Below are positions 1-8,085 of a stretch of DNA of 64,000 nt, piece by piece. The DNA is taken from assembly GCA_015660885.1 (NCBI GenBank), contig JACTUB010000010.1:1-64000 (forward strand). The letters are read 5' to 3'. This stretch comes from Methanoregulaceae archaeon (GTDB taxonomy: Archaea > Halobacteriota > Methanomicrobia > Methanomicrobiales > Methanospirillaceae). The position numbers and the translations under genes were made by a program. The notes below the pieces were generated by a model. It was not told the DNA's origin and searched no databases. It saw only the letters and a list, made by a program, of their open reading frames with translations. Position 1 is the first letter of the stretch; every line of letters starts with the position of its first letter.

Positions 1-340
1 TAGCTGTAACCCACGATCCGACGTTTTGGGCTAAAATAAATCTACCTGTTGTTGCCGTTGCATTAGAATAAGCAACTGTACATGTTACAGAACCAGAGGG
101 TGTAACTGTTACATTTCCGTTTACAAAAGACCCTGCATCCTGACCACCCTGATACGTGACAGTGATGGTCTGTGCATCCGGCTGCTGTGCCGTTACTGCA
201 ACAATTTTGGACTTGCTGATATTCCCTGACATCCCGAACACGAACGCAGCGATAACCGCTGCGAGGATCACCGTTATGGCGACCATCAGGATCACACCGA
301 TAACGGGTGATACTGCTTCATCATTCTTTCTTGTAATCAT
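1..340 (-). CDS. Archaeal type IV pilin-like protein (partial, C-terminus off window)
   Basis: Reading leftward from ATG at 340 the protein starts MITRKNDEAVSPVIGVILMV and continues with an uninterrupted hydrophobic helix to about residue 38. This is the usual N-terminus of archaeal type IV pilins (DUF1628/pilin_N family): a short charged leader, the AVSPVIGVILMVA motif, then one membrane helix that packs into the pilus core. The region after it is rich in Thr, Val and Gly, as in pilin heads. An AGGTG ribosome site lies just upstream. The frame runs off the window at base 1 with no stop. It could be an adhesion pilin or another surface protein using the same export route; the sequence does not say which. 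Confidence 0.88.
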   Translation of the reverse strand, partial: MITRKNDEAVSPVIGVILMVAITVILAAVIAAFVFGMSGNISKSKIVAVTAQQPDAQTITVTYQGGQDAGSFVNGNVTVTPSGSVTCTVAYSNATATTGRFILAQNVGSWVTA

Positions 341-701
341 ATTTCAAACACCTTTTACATGCCCATCTAGGGCAAGACAATGTAATGTGTAGTTTTATGT
401 ATGTTGCTTGTATATAGATATTTCTTTTTTATGAAGTGCAATTTTTATGACATAAATACAAATATCACATCAAATTATGATTTGACATTCCCGGGAATGG
501 TTGTTCTTTTTTATCCCAAAAACTGAATATTCTTTATTATATCATAATAGTAGAACTAGAACTGTCAGAATGATCACGGTCGCATATAGCGCCATTAGTG
601 CAAACTGTATTTTGGTGGAAAATCACATAAGTAAAAGTTGGATAGCAGTAGTGCAACACATAGGGGTTACTGGTGCCTGATGAAAAGAGGTATGTTCAGA
701 A
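341..701. other. Intergenic region, 361 bp
   Basis: AT-rich stretch between the pilin gene (minus) and the NUMOD3 gene (plus). Apart from the two dyads at 470-499 I see no supported gene in it. Confidence 0.5.
470..499. promoter_or_regulatory. Two abutting dyad symmetries upstream of the pilin gene
   Basis: TCAAAT-TATG-ATTTGA (470-485) is followed directly by the perfect 14-bp palindrome CATTCCCGGGAATG (486-499). They lie 130-160 bp upstream of the pilin start. This layout suits a regulator-binding region, but no regulator can be assigned from sequence alone. Confidence 0.35.
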
Positions 702-1214
702 ATGGTGTCTGAAGAAACTCGCAGGAAAATTGGGGATGCACAAAGGGGAAAAATAGTATCTGAAGAAACCCGTAAGAAACTAAGCGAGTCAAATACAGGG
801 CAAAAACGTACGGAAGAAACCCGCAGGAAAATGAGAGAGGCACAGAAGAAGAGATGGGAAGATCCGGAAGAACGCAGGAAAGTGAGCGTGGGAAATAAAG
901 GAAGAAAACATTCTGAGGAAGCCCGCAGAAAAATGAGTGAGACACAGAAAGCGATGCCAAAAATAATATCGGAAGAAGGCCGCAGGAAAATAAGTGAGGC
1001 ACAGATGAAAAGATGGGCAGATCCAGAAGCCCACAGGAAAATGAGAGAGGCACAGAAGAAAAGGCATGGTATAGATCCAAAAACAATAACTGGTAAAGAA
1101 ATTACGTGCGAAATAATAAAAAAACACCACGAAATATTAAAAAAAGATCCGGAACATCTGTCAACAGAGTTTATTCAAAAACTTATCGGAATAGATTGCT
1201 CCAAACAACCGTAA
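702..1214 (+). CDS. NUMOD3-repeat protein without a visible nuclease domain
   Basis: The 170-residue protein is very basic and made mostly of NUMOD3-type DNA-binding units, the helical modules normally found beside GIY-YIG or HNH homing endonuclease domains. About five units can be read, each around the core (S/T)EE(T/A/G)R(R/K)K followed by a helix ending in (A/T)Q, with two longer copies carrying KKRW-DPE. The C-terminal 40 residues (from about 130) are a different helical segment. No GIY-YIG, HNH or LAGLIDADG motif is present in this frame or just upstream, so it is either the DNA-binding remnant of a homing endonuclease or a separate NUMOD3-only protein. A-rich codon use differs from the core genes to its right, which fits acquired DNA. 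Confidence 0.72.
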   Translation: MVSEETRRKIGDAQRGKIVSEETRKKLSESNTGQKRTEETRRKMREAQKKRWEDPEERRKVSVGNKGRKHSEEARRKMSETQKAMPKIISEEGRRKISEAQMKRWADPEAHRKMREAQKKRHGIDPKTITGKEITCEIIKKHHEILKKDPEHLSTEFIQKLIGIDCSKQP

Positions 1215-1277
1215 TGGAATATCTGTGTTAAGGTTTAAGTCCCATTTTCCGTTGTTGTACTTTCCTCGACCCGTTTT

Positions 1278-1517
1278 TCAATACAGTGCCATTTGTGCTA
1301 ACTGCTCTAGCAAAGTACATTGATCATTATCGCTGCCAAACGCCATCCACGCTTCAATGTTTTTATCGTAATTTGGCGACTGATAAAGAACAAGGTTATC
1401 ACTCCTCTGTTTTAGCATCGTTTCAAGGTGAATATATCCCGAATCAACAATTGCCGGTTTTTAAATCTACAGGAACTCCCAAATGGCTCCCGAACCAATC
1501 AAAAGATTATCAATATA
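1278..1517 (-). pseudogene. Decayed minus-strand gene, family unknown
   Basis: On the minus strand a protein-like frame can be read from about 1517 to the stop at 1278-1280. It opens with IDNLLIGSGAIWEFL, is broken by TAG (1467-1469) and TAA (1461-1463), then continues through KPAIVDSGYIHLETMLKQ and a tail rich in Asp, Asn and aromatic residues. The last 46 codons from ATG at 1418 are open. The composition before and after the stops is similar, so one broken gene is more likely than a short new one. I do not recognise the family. A plus-strand frame over the same bases is judged to be its shadow. Confidence 0.4.
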
Positions 1518-1590
1518 TTAGATTAAGCGGGTTGGTCTCCGGGTCCTGATCTATCTAATATATATTGAACAGGTACCGGAATTTCCTTAT

Positions 1591-1631
1591 TTTTTAATAA
1601 CACACAATTGACTATATATTTGATTAAAAAA
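1591..1631. repeat. AT-rich element with a similar copy at 13514-13554
   Basis: Both segments follow the pattern TTTTT-A-AATAA-Y-ACACA-R-TTGAC and then ATA-ATT-ATTAAAAAA, with one small indel each way. About 33 of 41 positions agree. Low complexity weakens the case. Confidence 0.25.
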
Positions 1632-1729
1632 CCTCTCATATATCTCCTTTGAAAAAGCAACTCCGGGCTGATCTGATACCTGTACATCAGATAGAGCAGC
1701 TAATAACAACACAGGAAGAGTCAGCACTC

Positions 1730-1882
1730 TTATTTCTGTTCTTCAGCGATTTTTTTTCGGATCATTTCCTTAACTTGTCGCGATGAAATTCCGGTTTGCG
1801 TTTTCACCGGATCGTGATCGAGAGCGAGGTTAAAGCCAGTTATGGTATTCATCCCTAGCAGTCTGTTGAACCATTCTTCCAT
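1730..1882 (-). CDS. Small protein of 50 residues, DHDPV motif
   Basis: A minus-strand frame of 50 codons starts MEEWFNRLLGMNTITGFNLA and contains DHDPV followed by T-x-T-GISSRQVKEM and a basic tail. I do not recognise it. Support for coding comes from a second, frameshifted copy immediately upstream (1889-1997) that keeps the same residues, DHDPV-x-T and GIS-x-x-Q-(V/L)-(K/R)-EM. The amphipathic helix ending in charged residues would suit a small antitoxin or DNA-binding peptide, but that is a guess. It sits downstream of the broken ATPase gene and may be part of the same decayed element. Confidence 0.42.
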   Translation of the reverse strand: MEEWFNRLLGMNTITGFNLALDHDPVKTQTGISSRQVKEMIRKKIAEEQK

Positions 1883-1888
1883 TCACAA

Positions 1889-1997
1889 TCACCGTACTCC
1901 TGCAGCTTTCTTTCTCATTTCACGGAGTTGCTCATACGAAATCCCTGAAAGTCAAAACCGGATCGTGATCCACAAACGACAGCTGTGCGTGCCTCAT
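1889..1997 (-). pseudogene. Frameshifted tandem copy of the DHDPV small gene
   Basis: From ATG at 1997 the minus strand reads MRHAQLSFVDHDPVLTFR and then runs into a stop. One base of frame shift restores GISYEQLREMRKKAAGVR and a stop at 1889. This matches the layout of the neighbouring 50-residue frame (1730-1882), only 6 bp away, so it is best read as a tandem duplicate that has lost frame. Confidence 0.42.
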
Positions 1998-2108
1998 TCC
2001 CGATAACCGAGGAATTTTTTGTACATGCATGTTTTTCAATCACCTGATTGAATCAGAGTCAGATTGACGAATAAGTTAACTAAATAACCCGGAATTGATT
2101 AGTAAGTT

Positions 2109-2815
2109 TCACTCATTCCCGCTATCCCGCATGGCATTCCTGATCATCTCCTCATCCAATTCCGTCAGCCTCAATTCGGTTCCTTTCAAACCGTGATCTG
2201 TACTGCGGGGTGGGATTCCAGGATACGGGGAAACCGGAATATCCCGAAACTGACTTTCTTCTCTTCCAGAAGGATCGTGCCTATAGGGAGATCGGAGATC
2301 AGGGATTGTTCACGCACCATCGAATAATTCTTATTACAGGAACAACCTCGCAAAAACCCGTAATACTCGATCCTGTTTGCAATCCTCCAGTCAACAAAAG
2401 CCCACTGGTGCGTTGCAAAGAATGAACTGATATTTGCTTTGCGCAATGCCCTTATCCTTGACCCAAGATCCGCGATCAGTTTCCATTGCAAGCCCTCAGA
2501 GAAGTTTTCCACGACCTGATCGAATTCATCAAGGAAGATACCCAAATGCCTGCGCCGGTTAAGTTCCAAGGCACTTGCAAAAACATCAAACCAGAATTAC
2601 TCGGTGGCTATTTCCATGTTGGTGTACTTGTTCGGCTCACGGAGTACGTGTCGTGGCCTGCATGGAGTATGCGCTTTCTTCTTTGCCTTGTGGGTCTCTT
2701 CCTGCTCGATCACTTCCGGAACATCCATCTTCCTTTCACGCAGACGAGTTGCCAGCGTGCTGGATAACCTGTATGATTGTGGGGGCAGGCAGACATTAAT
2801 TTCCGGAATAATCAA
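2109..2815 (-). pseudogene. ATPase-like gene interrupted by an in-frame TAA
   Basis: Two minus-strand open frames, 2815-2597 and 2569-2186, are in the same phase and are separated only by one TAA (near 2597) between EIATE and FWFDVFASALELNRR. The downstream part has a Walker-B-like GIFLDEFDQVVEN, then an arginine-rich helix and a sensor-like FFATHQ, as in P-loop ATPases of plasmid and virus packaging or HerA/FtsK-like type. No Walker A motif is visible upstream, so the N-terminus is missing or further decayed. After the stop at 2186 another phase continues with LTELDEEMIRNAMRDSGNE to a stop at 2109, suggesting a second lesion. Stop readthrough cannot be excluded, but TAA is not the pyrrolysine codon. 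Confidence 0.5.
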
Positions 2816-3191
2816 GTCTCCGGATGAGATTTAACCAAATCCCCAGACCCTTCCGCATCACCTTTAAAATGAGCGAATTGTTCAGGACAATATAGTGATG
2901 CAACTGATACTCTCCACTACGGAAGATGCGGTTCCTTCAGGGAGTCCGGAGGTGTTCTTGGTAATCTTTCCGGAATGAACATGATAATTGATATCATGTT
3001 CATCCAGCCGGGATTTGGTTGAATGGTTGGGGAGGCAACCGTACCCGTCCTTTGTCATTTCTGTTTCTCTGACGGGAGAGGTGATGACAAAACCTGTCGC
3101 GGGTTTATTTCTTTGGAAATCTTAAATTTCAACCTTTTTTCATTTTTTATCAAACTTACCTCGTTACCCTTTAATATCTTATTATTTTACG
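2816..3191. other. Intergenic region with remnants and a perfect 12-bp hairpin
   Basis: No intact gene. The minus strand has a short open stretch reading HHYIVLNNSLILKVMRKGLG just upstream of the broken ATPase, probably more of the same decayed element. The inverted repeat at 2975-3003 lies here too. Confidence 0.4.
2975..3003. repeat. Perfect inverted repeat, 12-bp arms, 5-nt loop
   Basis: ATGAACATGATA, loop ATTGA, TATCATGTTCAT. The arms match at every position. No T-run follows on either strand, so it is more likely a protein-binding site or element end than a terminator. Confidence 0.6.
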
Positions 3192-3326
3192 ATGATGCCT
3201 GATACCATGGACTTAAACATCACTAAACCCAATGATAATCCAATCAGCATTGGTTCGTATGCAACGTTGCAGCATGAGAGAATAGCAACAATGCAGGCAA
3301 AAGGTACGCTTCGCTGTGTGTGGTGA
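3192..3326 (+). CDS. Small open frame (44 residues) just upstream of the RecJ-like gene
   Basis: The frame MMPDTMDLNITKPNDNPISI continues to a TGA at 3324-3326, nine bases before the RecJ-like start. The ribosome site of the downstream gene (GGTGAG) overlaps its stop, so the two would be coupled in translation. I do not recognise the peptide. It could be a small protein or a leader peptide, or the region could simply be untranslated leader. Confidence 0.35.
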   Translation: MMPDTMDLNITKPNDNPISIGSYATLQHERIATMQAKGTLRCVW

Positions 3327-3335
3327 GAAAAAACT

Positions 3336-5174
3336 ATGGAAAATAATGATGTTATAGTCTATCGGCTGGGTGCAGGATGCGACCTTTCCGATGTCGAAGA
3401 AGGAAAGATATACCAGGCAAAAGTACAGGGTTTTGCAACGTTTGGGATGTTTGCCCAGATTAATGACAGGATCAAGGGTCTTGTCCACAAGAGCAATATC
3501 AAGGCGGAACACAAGGAACGCGATCCTGTCCTCGTCAGGGTTCGCCAGATACGCCCGAATGGCAATATTGATCTGGAAGAAGTCCTTGTCCAGGTATACC
3601 AGGTGCAGACGGTCGACCGCAGGTCCACGACGGTAAACATCGCTGATCTGACCAATAAAGTTGGAAAGACCGTGGCGATCGAAGGAGAGATTGCCCAGAT
3701 CAAACAGACGAGTGGCCCCACGATTTTTACCATTGTAGATGAAACCGGGACCCAGAATGCGGCAGCATTTATAGAAGCCGGGGTCCGGGCATATCCGGAA
3801 GCCGAGCTGGACAATATCGTCAAAGTCATCGGCGAAGTGATGATGCGCAACAACCAGCTGCAGATAGAAGTCGATGCCCTGTCTATCCTTACGGGTGAAG
3901 ATGCAGCGGCGGTGAAAGTACGGATAGAAAAAGCGCTGGATGCACGATCCGAACCGGAAAATATTCCGCTGCTTGTGCAAAGCGAGGTCATTGAAAAACT
4001 CCGTCCTGAGATGAAAAAGGTCGCGAAAATAATAAGAAAAGCGATCTTCACTTCACAGCCGATTATACTGCGCCATCATGCCGATGCTGACGGGATCTGT
4101 TCAGCAGTGGCAATAGAACAGGCTGTGGTTTCACTTATCAGGGAGAGCGGGGGTGACTTTGACGCGGATCACTTCCTTTTCAAACGTGCCCCTTCAAAAG
4201 CCCCGTTCTATGAGATTGAAGATATCACCCGCGACCTTGATTTCTCGTTAAAGGACCATATCCGGTATGGTCAGAAGATGCCGCTGGTCCTTCTGACCGA
4301 TAATGGATCCACGGAGGAAGATGAACCCGCTTACAAGATCGCCAGCGTGTATGATATACCCTTCGTGGTGATCGATCATCATCATCCTGACGCGACTATA
4401 GACAAGTACCTCAGTGCACATGTCAATCCTTATCACGTCGGGGGAGACTTCGGCATCACTGCAGGGATGCTCGGTACTGAAGTCGCCCGCCTGATCAATC
4501 CGAAAATCGAACCTCTCATCCGGCACCTCCCGGCAATAGCCGGGGTCGGCGACAGGAGCGAAGCTCCGGAACGTACCCTTTTCCTTGCCCTTGTTCATGA
4601 TCAGTACCCTGAACAGGTATGCAAGGATATCGCACTTGCCCTTGACTACGAGCAGTTCTGGCTCCGGTTCAATGATGGCAGAGAGATCGTCAAGGACATT
4701 CTGAACCTGACCGGGAACCCTGAACGCTACAAGAAACTTGTGACGCTTCTCGTAGAGGGGGCAAATACCATGATCGAAGACCAGATGAGTGCCTGCATGC
4801 CTCATGTAGTCCCCAGATTACTCAGGAACGAAGCTCATCTCTTCCTTATTGATGTAGAAATCCATGCGCACAAGTTCACGTTCCCCCCTCCTGGCAAGAC
4901 TTCCGGTGAAGTACACGACCGGCTCTGCAAACAACATGCAGGAGAACCTGTCGTGACCATCGGCTTTGGTCCGGACTTTGCAGTGCTTCGATCCCGTGGG
5001 GTGCTGATGAACATTCCCAGAATGGTCCGGGAACTCAGAAATGAGATACCCGGGGGCGGTATCAGCGGAGGCGGACACCTTGTGGTGGGGAGCATCAAAT
5101 TCGTAGAAGGCATGCGCGACGTAGTTCTCGAAGCACTCATCAGCAAAATAGGTGAAGCACAGATACAAAAATGA
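3336..5174 (+). CDS. RecJ-like DHH-family nuclease with S1 and OB domains
   Basis: The 612-residue protein has an N-terminal S1-type RNA-binding domain (about residues 18-90), an OB-fold nucleic-acid-binding domain (about 95-200) and a DHH phosphoesterase core. Metal-binding motifs are visible: HHADADG at 247-253, DHH at 347-349 and the DHHA1 motif GGGH ending at His581. Archaeal RecJ-like proteins with this layout act as single-strand exonucleases on DNA or RNA; some associate with replication (GAN/Cdc45-like). The S1 domain leans toward RNA or mixed substrates, which is inference. The start at 3336 has GGTGAG upstream. The gene appears monocistronic apart from the small frame before it. Confidence 0.9.
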   Translation: MENNDVIVYRLGAGCDLSDVEEGKIYQAKVQGFATFGMFAQINDRIKGLVHKSNIKAEHKERDPVLVRVRQIRPNGNIDLEEVLVQVYQVQTVDRRSTTVNIADLTNKVGKTVAIEGEIAQIKQTSGPTIFTIVDETGTQNAAAFIEAGVRAYPEAELDNIVKVIGEVMMRNNQLQIEVDALSILTGEDAAAVKVRIEKALDARSEPENIPLLVQSEVIEKLRPEMKKVAKIIRKAIFTSQPIILRHHADADGICSAVAIEQAVVSLIRESGGDFDADHFLFKRAPSKAPFYEIEDITRDLDFSLKDHIRYGQKMPLVLLTDNGSTEEDEPAYKIASVYDIPFVVIDHHHPDATIDKYLSAHVNPYHVGGDFGITAGMLGTEVARLINPKIEPLIRHLPAIAGVGDRSEAPERTLFLALVHDQYPEQVCKDIALALDYEQFWLRFNDGREIVKDILNLTGNPERYKKLVTLLVEGANTMIEDQMSACMPHVVPRLLRNEAHLFLIDVEIHAHKFTFPPPGKTSGEVHDRLCKQHAGEPVVTIGFGPDFAVLRSRGVLMNIPRMVRELRNEIPGGGISGGGHLVVGSIKFVEGMRDVVLEALISKIGEAQIQK

Positions 5175-5335
5175 AAAATTTGCCTTATTTTAAAAAAAAT
5201 CCGATGAAAATAACGCAAAATGCCCGAAATCCGCTTTAATCAGGTCCACGAAATTCAGTGTAATCTGCGAGTCAGATGTATTCTTTCCTGTCAGAATATG
5301 AGTGCAGCGAAACAAAAATGACCGGTTTTTAACCG

Positions 5336-5368
5336 GAACAATCAGATATATATATATATGAATTGTTC
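5336..5368. promoter_or_regulatory. TATA region framed by a 7-bp dyad, upstream of the winged-helix gene
   Basis: GAACAAT (5336-5342) and its exact complement ATTGTTC (5362-5368) flank an (AT)n TATA-box stretch. A hairpin CCGGTT-TTT-AACCGG (5322-5336) abuts it. A repressor bound here would block TBP access; because the next gene encodes a small winged-helix protein, autoregulation is the simplest idea (inference). Confidence 0.45.
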
Positions 5369-5397
5369 TATATGAGTTTTAAATGCTGAGGCAGAAC

Positions 5398-5649
5398 ATG
5401 GATACAACAAAAAAACTACGTGAAACGTATAACGAGACCCAGCACAAAATTGTTCAATACCTCAATTCGGGTATAACCAAAGGGAAACACTACTTTAAAT
5501 CAAAATATATTGCAAAAGAACTTGGTTTATCCCCAAAAGAGGTTGGAACAAACATGGCGATCCTTGCAGATATTTGCAAGGAGCTCGACATAATCCGCTG
5601 GAGCTATTCGAACAGTACAACGTGGATGGTCACGCCCAGGGCAATTTAA
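5398..5649 (+). CDS. Small winged-helix protein (DUF7123-like)
   Basis: The 83-residue product from ATG 5398 (GAGG six bases upstream; an in-frame ATG lies at 5383) is a single winged-helix domain. The segment YFKSKYIAKELGLSPKEVG is the recognition-helix region and matches a small family found widely in haloarchaea and methanogens. The following NMAILADICKELDI helix and hydrophobic wing fit that fold. Such proteins are thought to be transcription regulators of unknown target. The dyad over its own TATA region suggests it may control itself. Confidence 0.7.
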   Translation: MDTTKKLRETYNETQHKIVQYLNSGITKGKHYFKSKYIAKELGLSPKEVGTNMAILADICKELDIIRWSYSNSTTWMVTPRAI

Positions 5650-5676
5650 CAATAACTCCCGTCATTCTTTTTTATT

Positions 5677-5865
5677 ATGGTCAAACTTCTGGAGTTTGAA
5701 TCTGAGATAGAGTTCGTTGCCGACATCAATGACTACAAAGACTGCCTGATGTCCCAGGACCCGACGCAGGATAACCCGGATGCTCTGTGGTTTAATATTG
5801 ATATACCGAAAGGTCACATTCTGAAAGCCGGGGACCGTGTCCGGGTTACCGTGGAAAAGATCTGA
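5677..5865 (+). CDS. Small protein of unknown function (62 residues)
   Basis: The acidic protein begins MVKLLEFESEIEFVADINDY and ends with KAGDRVRVTVEKI, which reads like a small beta-barrel. It follows the winged-helix gene by 27 bp on the same strand and may share its transcript. No family recognised. Codon use looks like that of the flanking genes. Confidence 0.55.
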   Translation: MVKLLEFESEIEFVADINDYKDCLMSQDPTQDNPDALWFNIDIPKGHILKAGDRVRVTVEKI

Positions 5866-6057
5866 ACATATAACCAAAACAGGTCTTTTTAAAAACCGCA
5901 TCCATTTGAGGATTACCAAACGTTGTGTTGGGCTATATGACTGGAAAAATCCTTTTAACAAAAAAACTGTTCAGTTTCTCAAACAATGTTAAAGGTGAGA
6001 AATTCTTTCGTGCCCGTTATACCAAAGTTTAAATTCCGGAGAATTTACATTTGATTA

Positions 6058-6414
6058 ATGTTCGCACATGTCAGGATAATTACCTGCGAAATCGTTCTCC
6101 TTGTTCTTTTTATGTTTCTGTGCGGCTGTGTATCAACGAGTATAGGCGAGGTTGGTTACACAAATGACGGAATTACTGCGAAGATTAATAATCCGAATGA
6201 ACCTTCTGATGCATTCATACAGGTGACAGTATATCAGGTAATTGGGCTTTCGCAACAGGAACATACTGTTGTCATGACATCAGTGAAACTGCAAACAGGT
6301 GACAACACCGTCCTGATCCCGGTAACGCTCGGACCCGGAAACTACAAACTCAAAATGTATCTTATCCAACATGGTGAACGTAAAACCGCGGTTATCCGGG
6401 ATATTGTGGTATAA
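6058..6414 (+). CDS. Small lipoprotein
   Basis: The 118-residue protein has an N-terminal hydrophobic helix ending in the lipobox FLCGC (Cys about residue 23), so it should be lipid-anchored on the outer face of the membrane. The rest is predicted beta-rich and resembles a small immunoglobulin-like fold. A dyad TAAATTC-CGGA-GAATTTA (6030-6047) sits 10 bp before the start. Its stop TAA is followed immediately by the TTG start of adenine deaminase, so the two are almost certainly co-transcribed. Function unknown. Confidence 0.75.
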   Translation: MFAHVRIITCEIVLLVLFMFLCGCVSTSIGEVGYTNDGITAKINNPNEPSDAFIQVTVYQVIGLSQQEHTVVMTSVKLQTGDNTVLIPVTLGPGNYKLKMYLIQHGERKTAVIRDIVV

Positions 6415-8085
6415 TTGCCGGACGTCTGCTTAAGGGACCTGCTGGGAGCAGCCCGGGGGCTGACTCCTGCGGATACGGTATTCAGAAACGCCCTGATATT
6501 CAACCCCTTTATCTGTGGTTGGGAGCAGGGTGCACTTGCGGTTAAAGACGGGCTGGTACTGGGTATCGGTAACTATACAGGAAAAACGGAATATGATCTC
6601 AGGGGTTCGTACATTGTACCCGGGCTCATTGACGCCCATGTCCATATCGAGAGCTCACTCCTCGAGCCCCGCGAATATGCCCGCCTGGTCGTACGCCACG
6701 GCACGACCACCGTTGTCGCTGATCCACATGAAATAGCAAACGTTGCCGGAACCCGGGGAATTGATTTCATGCTCGCCCAACGGGAGGGTGCAGTCATCGA
6801 TATCCTGTACCTTCTTCCTTCATGTGTGCCCGCGACACCAGAAGATGTGGGTGGTGCGACACTCAAAGCCGGGGATCTCAGGCAGTATGCCGGCCGCTGT
6901 GGCATCCAGGGACTGGGCGAGATGATGGACGTTCCCGGTGTTCTCGCTGCGGATCCCTCCATCGTGGAAAAACTCCAGATCTGTTCTGTCCGTGATGGTC
7001 ACGCCCCCCTTCTCACAGGAAATGATCTTAACGCATATATCTTTGCCGGCATACAGAGCGACCATGAATGTACCAGACTGGACGAGGCAGAAGAAAAACT
7101 CCGGCGCGGAATGTATATATTCATCCGTGAAGGTTCAACCGAACAAAATATTACCGATCTTATAGATCTGGTAACACCAGATACGGTATCCCGTTGTTGT
7201 TTTGCTACAGATGACTGCCATGCGGATATGCTTTTTGAGGGAGGACATATTGACCAGTGCGTAAGGCGGGCTGTCGAATGCGGGCTCAAACCGGAACTTG
7301 CCCTGCGGATGGCGACGCTTTCAGCTGCAGAACGGTTCGGGCTGTCTGATCGCGGAGCACTGACCCCGGGCCGGCGGGCGGATTTCTGCGTCATTGAGGA
7401 CCTGCGATGCCTCAGGGTACAAAAAGTCTTTGTATTGGGAAATGAGATTGTTGAGCCCATATACGGAACACCCCCTCCCTTTTTTTCAACATTTCCCGGC
7501 AAAGCTCCTTCTGCCGAAGACCTCCGTATCGATAGATGCGGCGAAGCCCGTGTAATCGGGCTCATTCCGTTCCAGATTCTCACCAGCTCTCTGCGATACT
7601 CTGTTACAACACAGGATATACCTGATTTCGAGAGGGATATCCTGAAAGTTGTGGTCTGTAACCGGTACCGTGATTCGCCATGTGGTGTCGGACTTGTCCA
7701 CGGTTTCTCGCTGAAGCGGGGGGCAATTGCGTCCAGTATTTCTCATGATGCGCATAACATCATTGCTGTTGGGGCGAGTGATGGGGAAATCCGATCGGCG
7801 ATCGATGAAGTCATCTGCTCGCGGGGCGCGATGGTTGCTGTTGTGGGGAGATCAAAGACCACACTCCCGCTCGATTGCGGTGGGCTGATGTCAACACTGC
7901 CCTACCCGAAGGTGGTTGAACGATTACAGGATCTGCGCGACACCACAGAAAAGATGGAAAGCATCAGCGATCCCTTCATGTATCTCTCGTTTCTCGCACT
8001 CACCGTTGTCCCGGCGCTGAGGATCACGAACCGGGGAATGTTTGATGTCAGGGAATTCCGGAATATACCTCTGTTTGTGGAGTAA
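6415..8085 (+). CDS. ade: Adenine deaminase
   Basis: The enzyme converts adenine to hypoxanthine and ammonia in purine salvage (cytoplasm). At 556 residues it has the normal family length. The amidohydrolase metal site HVH (His75, His77) is in GLIDAHVHIESSLLEP, with HEIANVAG downstream as expected of Ade rather than other amidohydrolases; TDDCHADMLFEGGHID carries further metal ligands, and the C-terminal beta domain ends at LFVE. The start is TTG, contiguous with the lipoprotein stop. Confidence 0.93.
   Translation: MPDVCLRDLLGAARGLTPADTVFRNALIFNPFICGWEQGALAVKDGLVLGIGNYTGKTEYDLRGSYIVPGLIDAHVHIESSLLEPREYARLVVRHGTTTVVADPHEIANVAGTRGIDFMLAQREGAVIDILYLLPSCVPATPEDVGGATLKAGDLRQYAGRCGIQGLGEMMDVPGVLAADPSIVEKLQICSVRDGHAPLLTGNDLNAYIFAGIQSDHECTRLDEAEEKLRRGMYIFIREGSTEQNITDLIDLVTPDTVSRCCFATDDCHADMLFEGGHIDQCVRRAVECGLKPELALRMATLSAAERFGLSDRGALTPGRRADFCVIEDLRCLRVQKVFVLGNEIVEPIYGTPPPFFSTFPGKAPSAEDLRIDRCGEARVIGLIPFQILTSSLRYSVTTQDIPDFERDILKVVVCNRYRDSPCGVGLVHGFSLKRGAIASSISHDAHNIIAVGASDGEIRSAIDEVICSRGAMVAVVGRSKTTLPLDCGGLMSTLPYPKVVERLQDLRDTTEKMESISDPFMYLSFLALTVVPALRITNRGMFDVREFRNIPLFVE

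Noticed and set aside
1286..1549. Plus-strand frame of 87 codons
   Set aside because: The opposite strand reads more like protein, with stops; this frame is taken as its shadow.
2597..2600. Pyrrolysine at the in-frame stop of the ATPase-like gene
   Set aside because: The codon is TAA, not TAG, so pyrrolysine decoding does not apply.
3213..4805. Long minus-strand frames opposite the RecJ-like gene
   Set aside because: No family features; they mirror a clear plus-strand gene with all its motifs.
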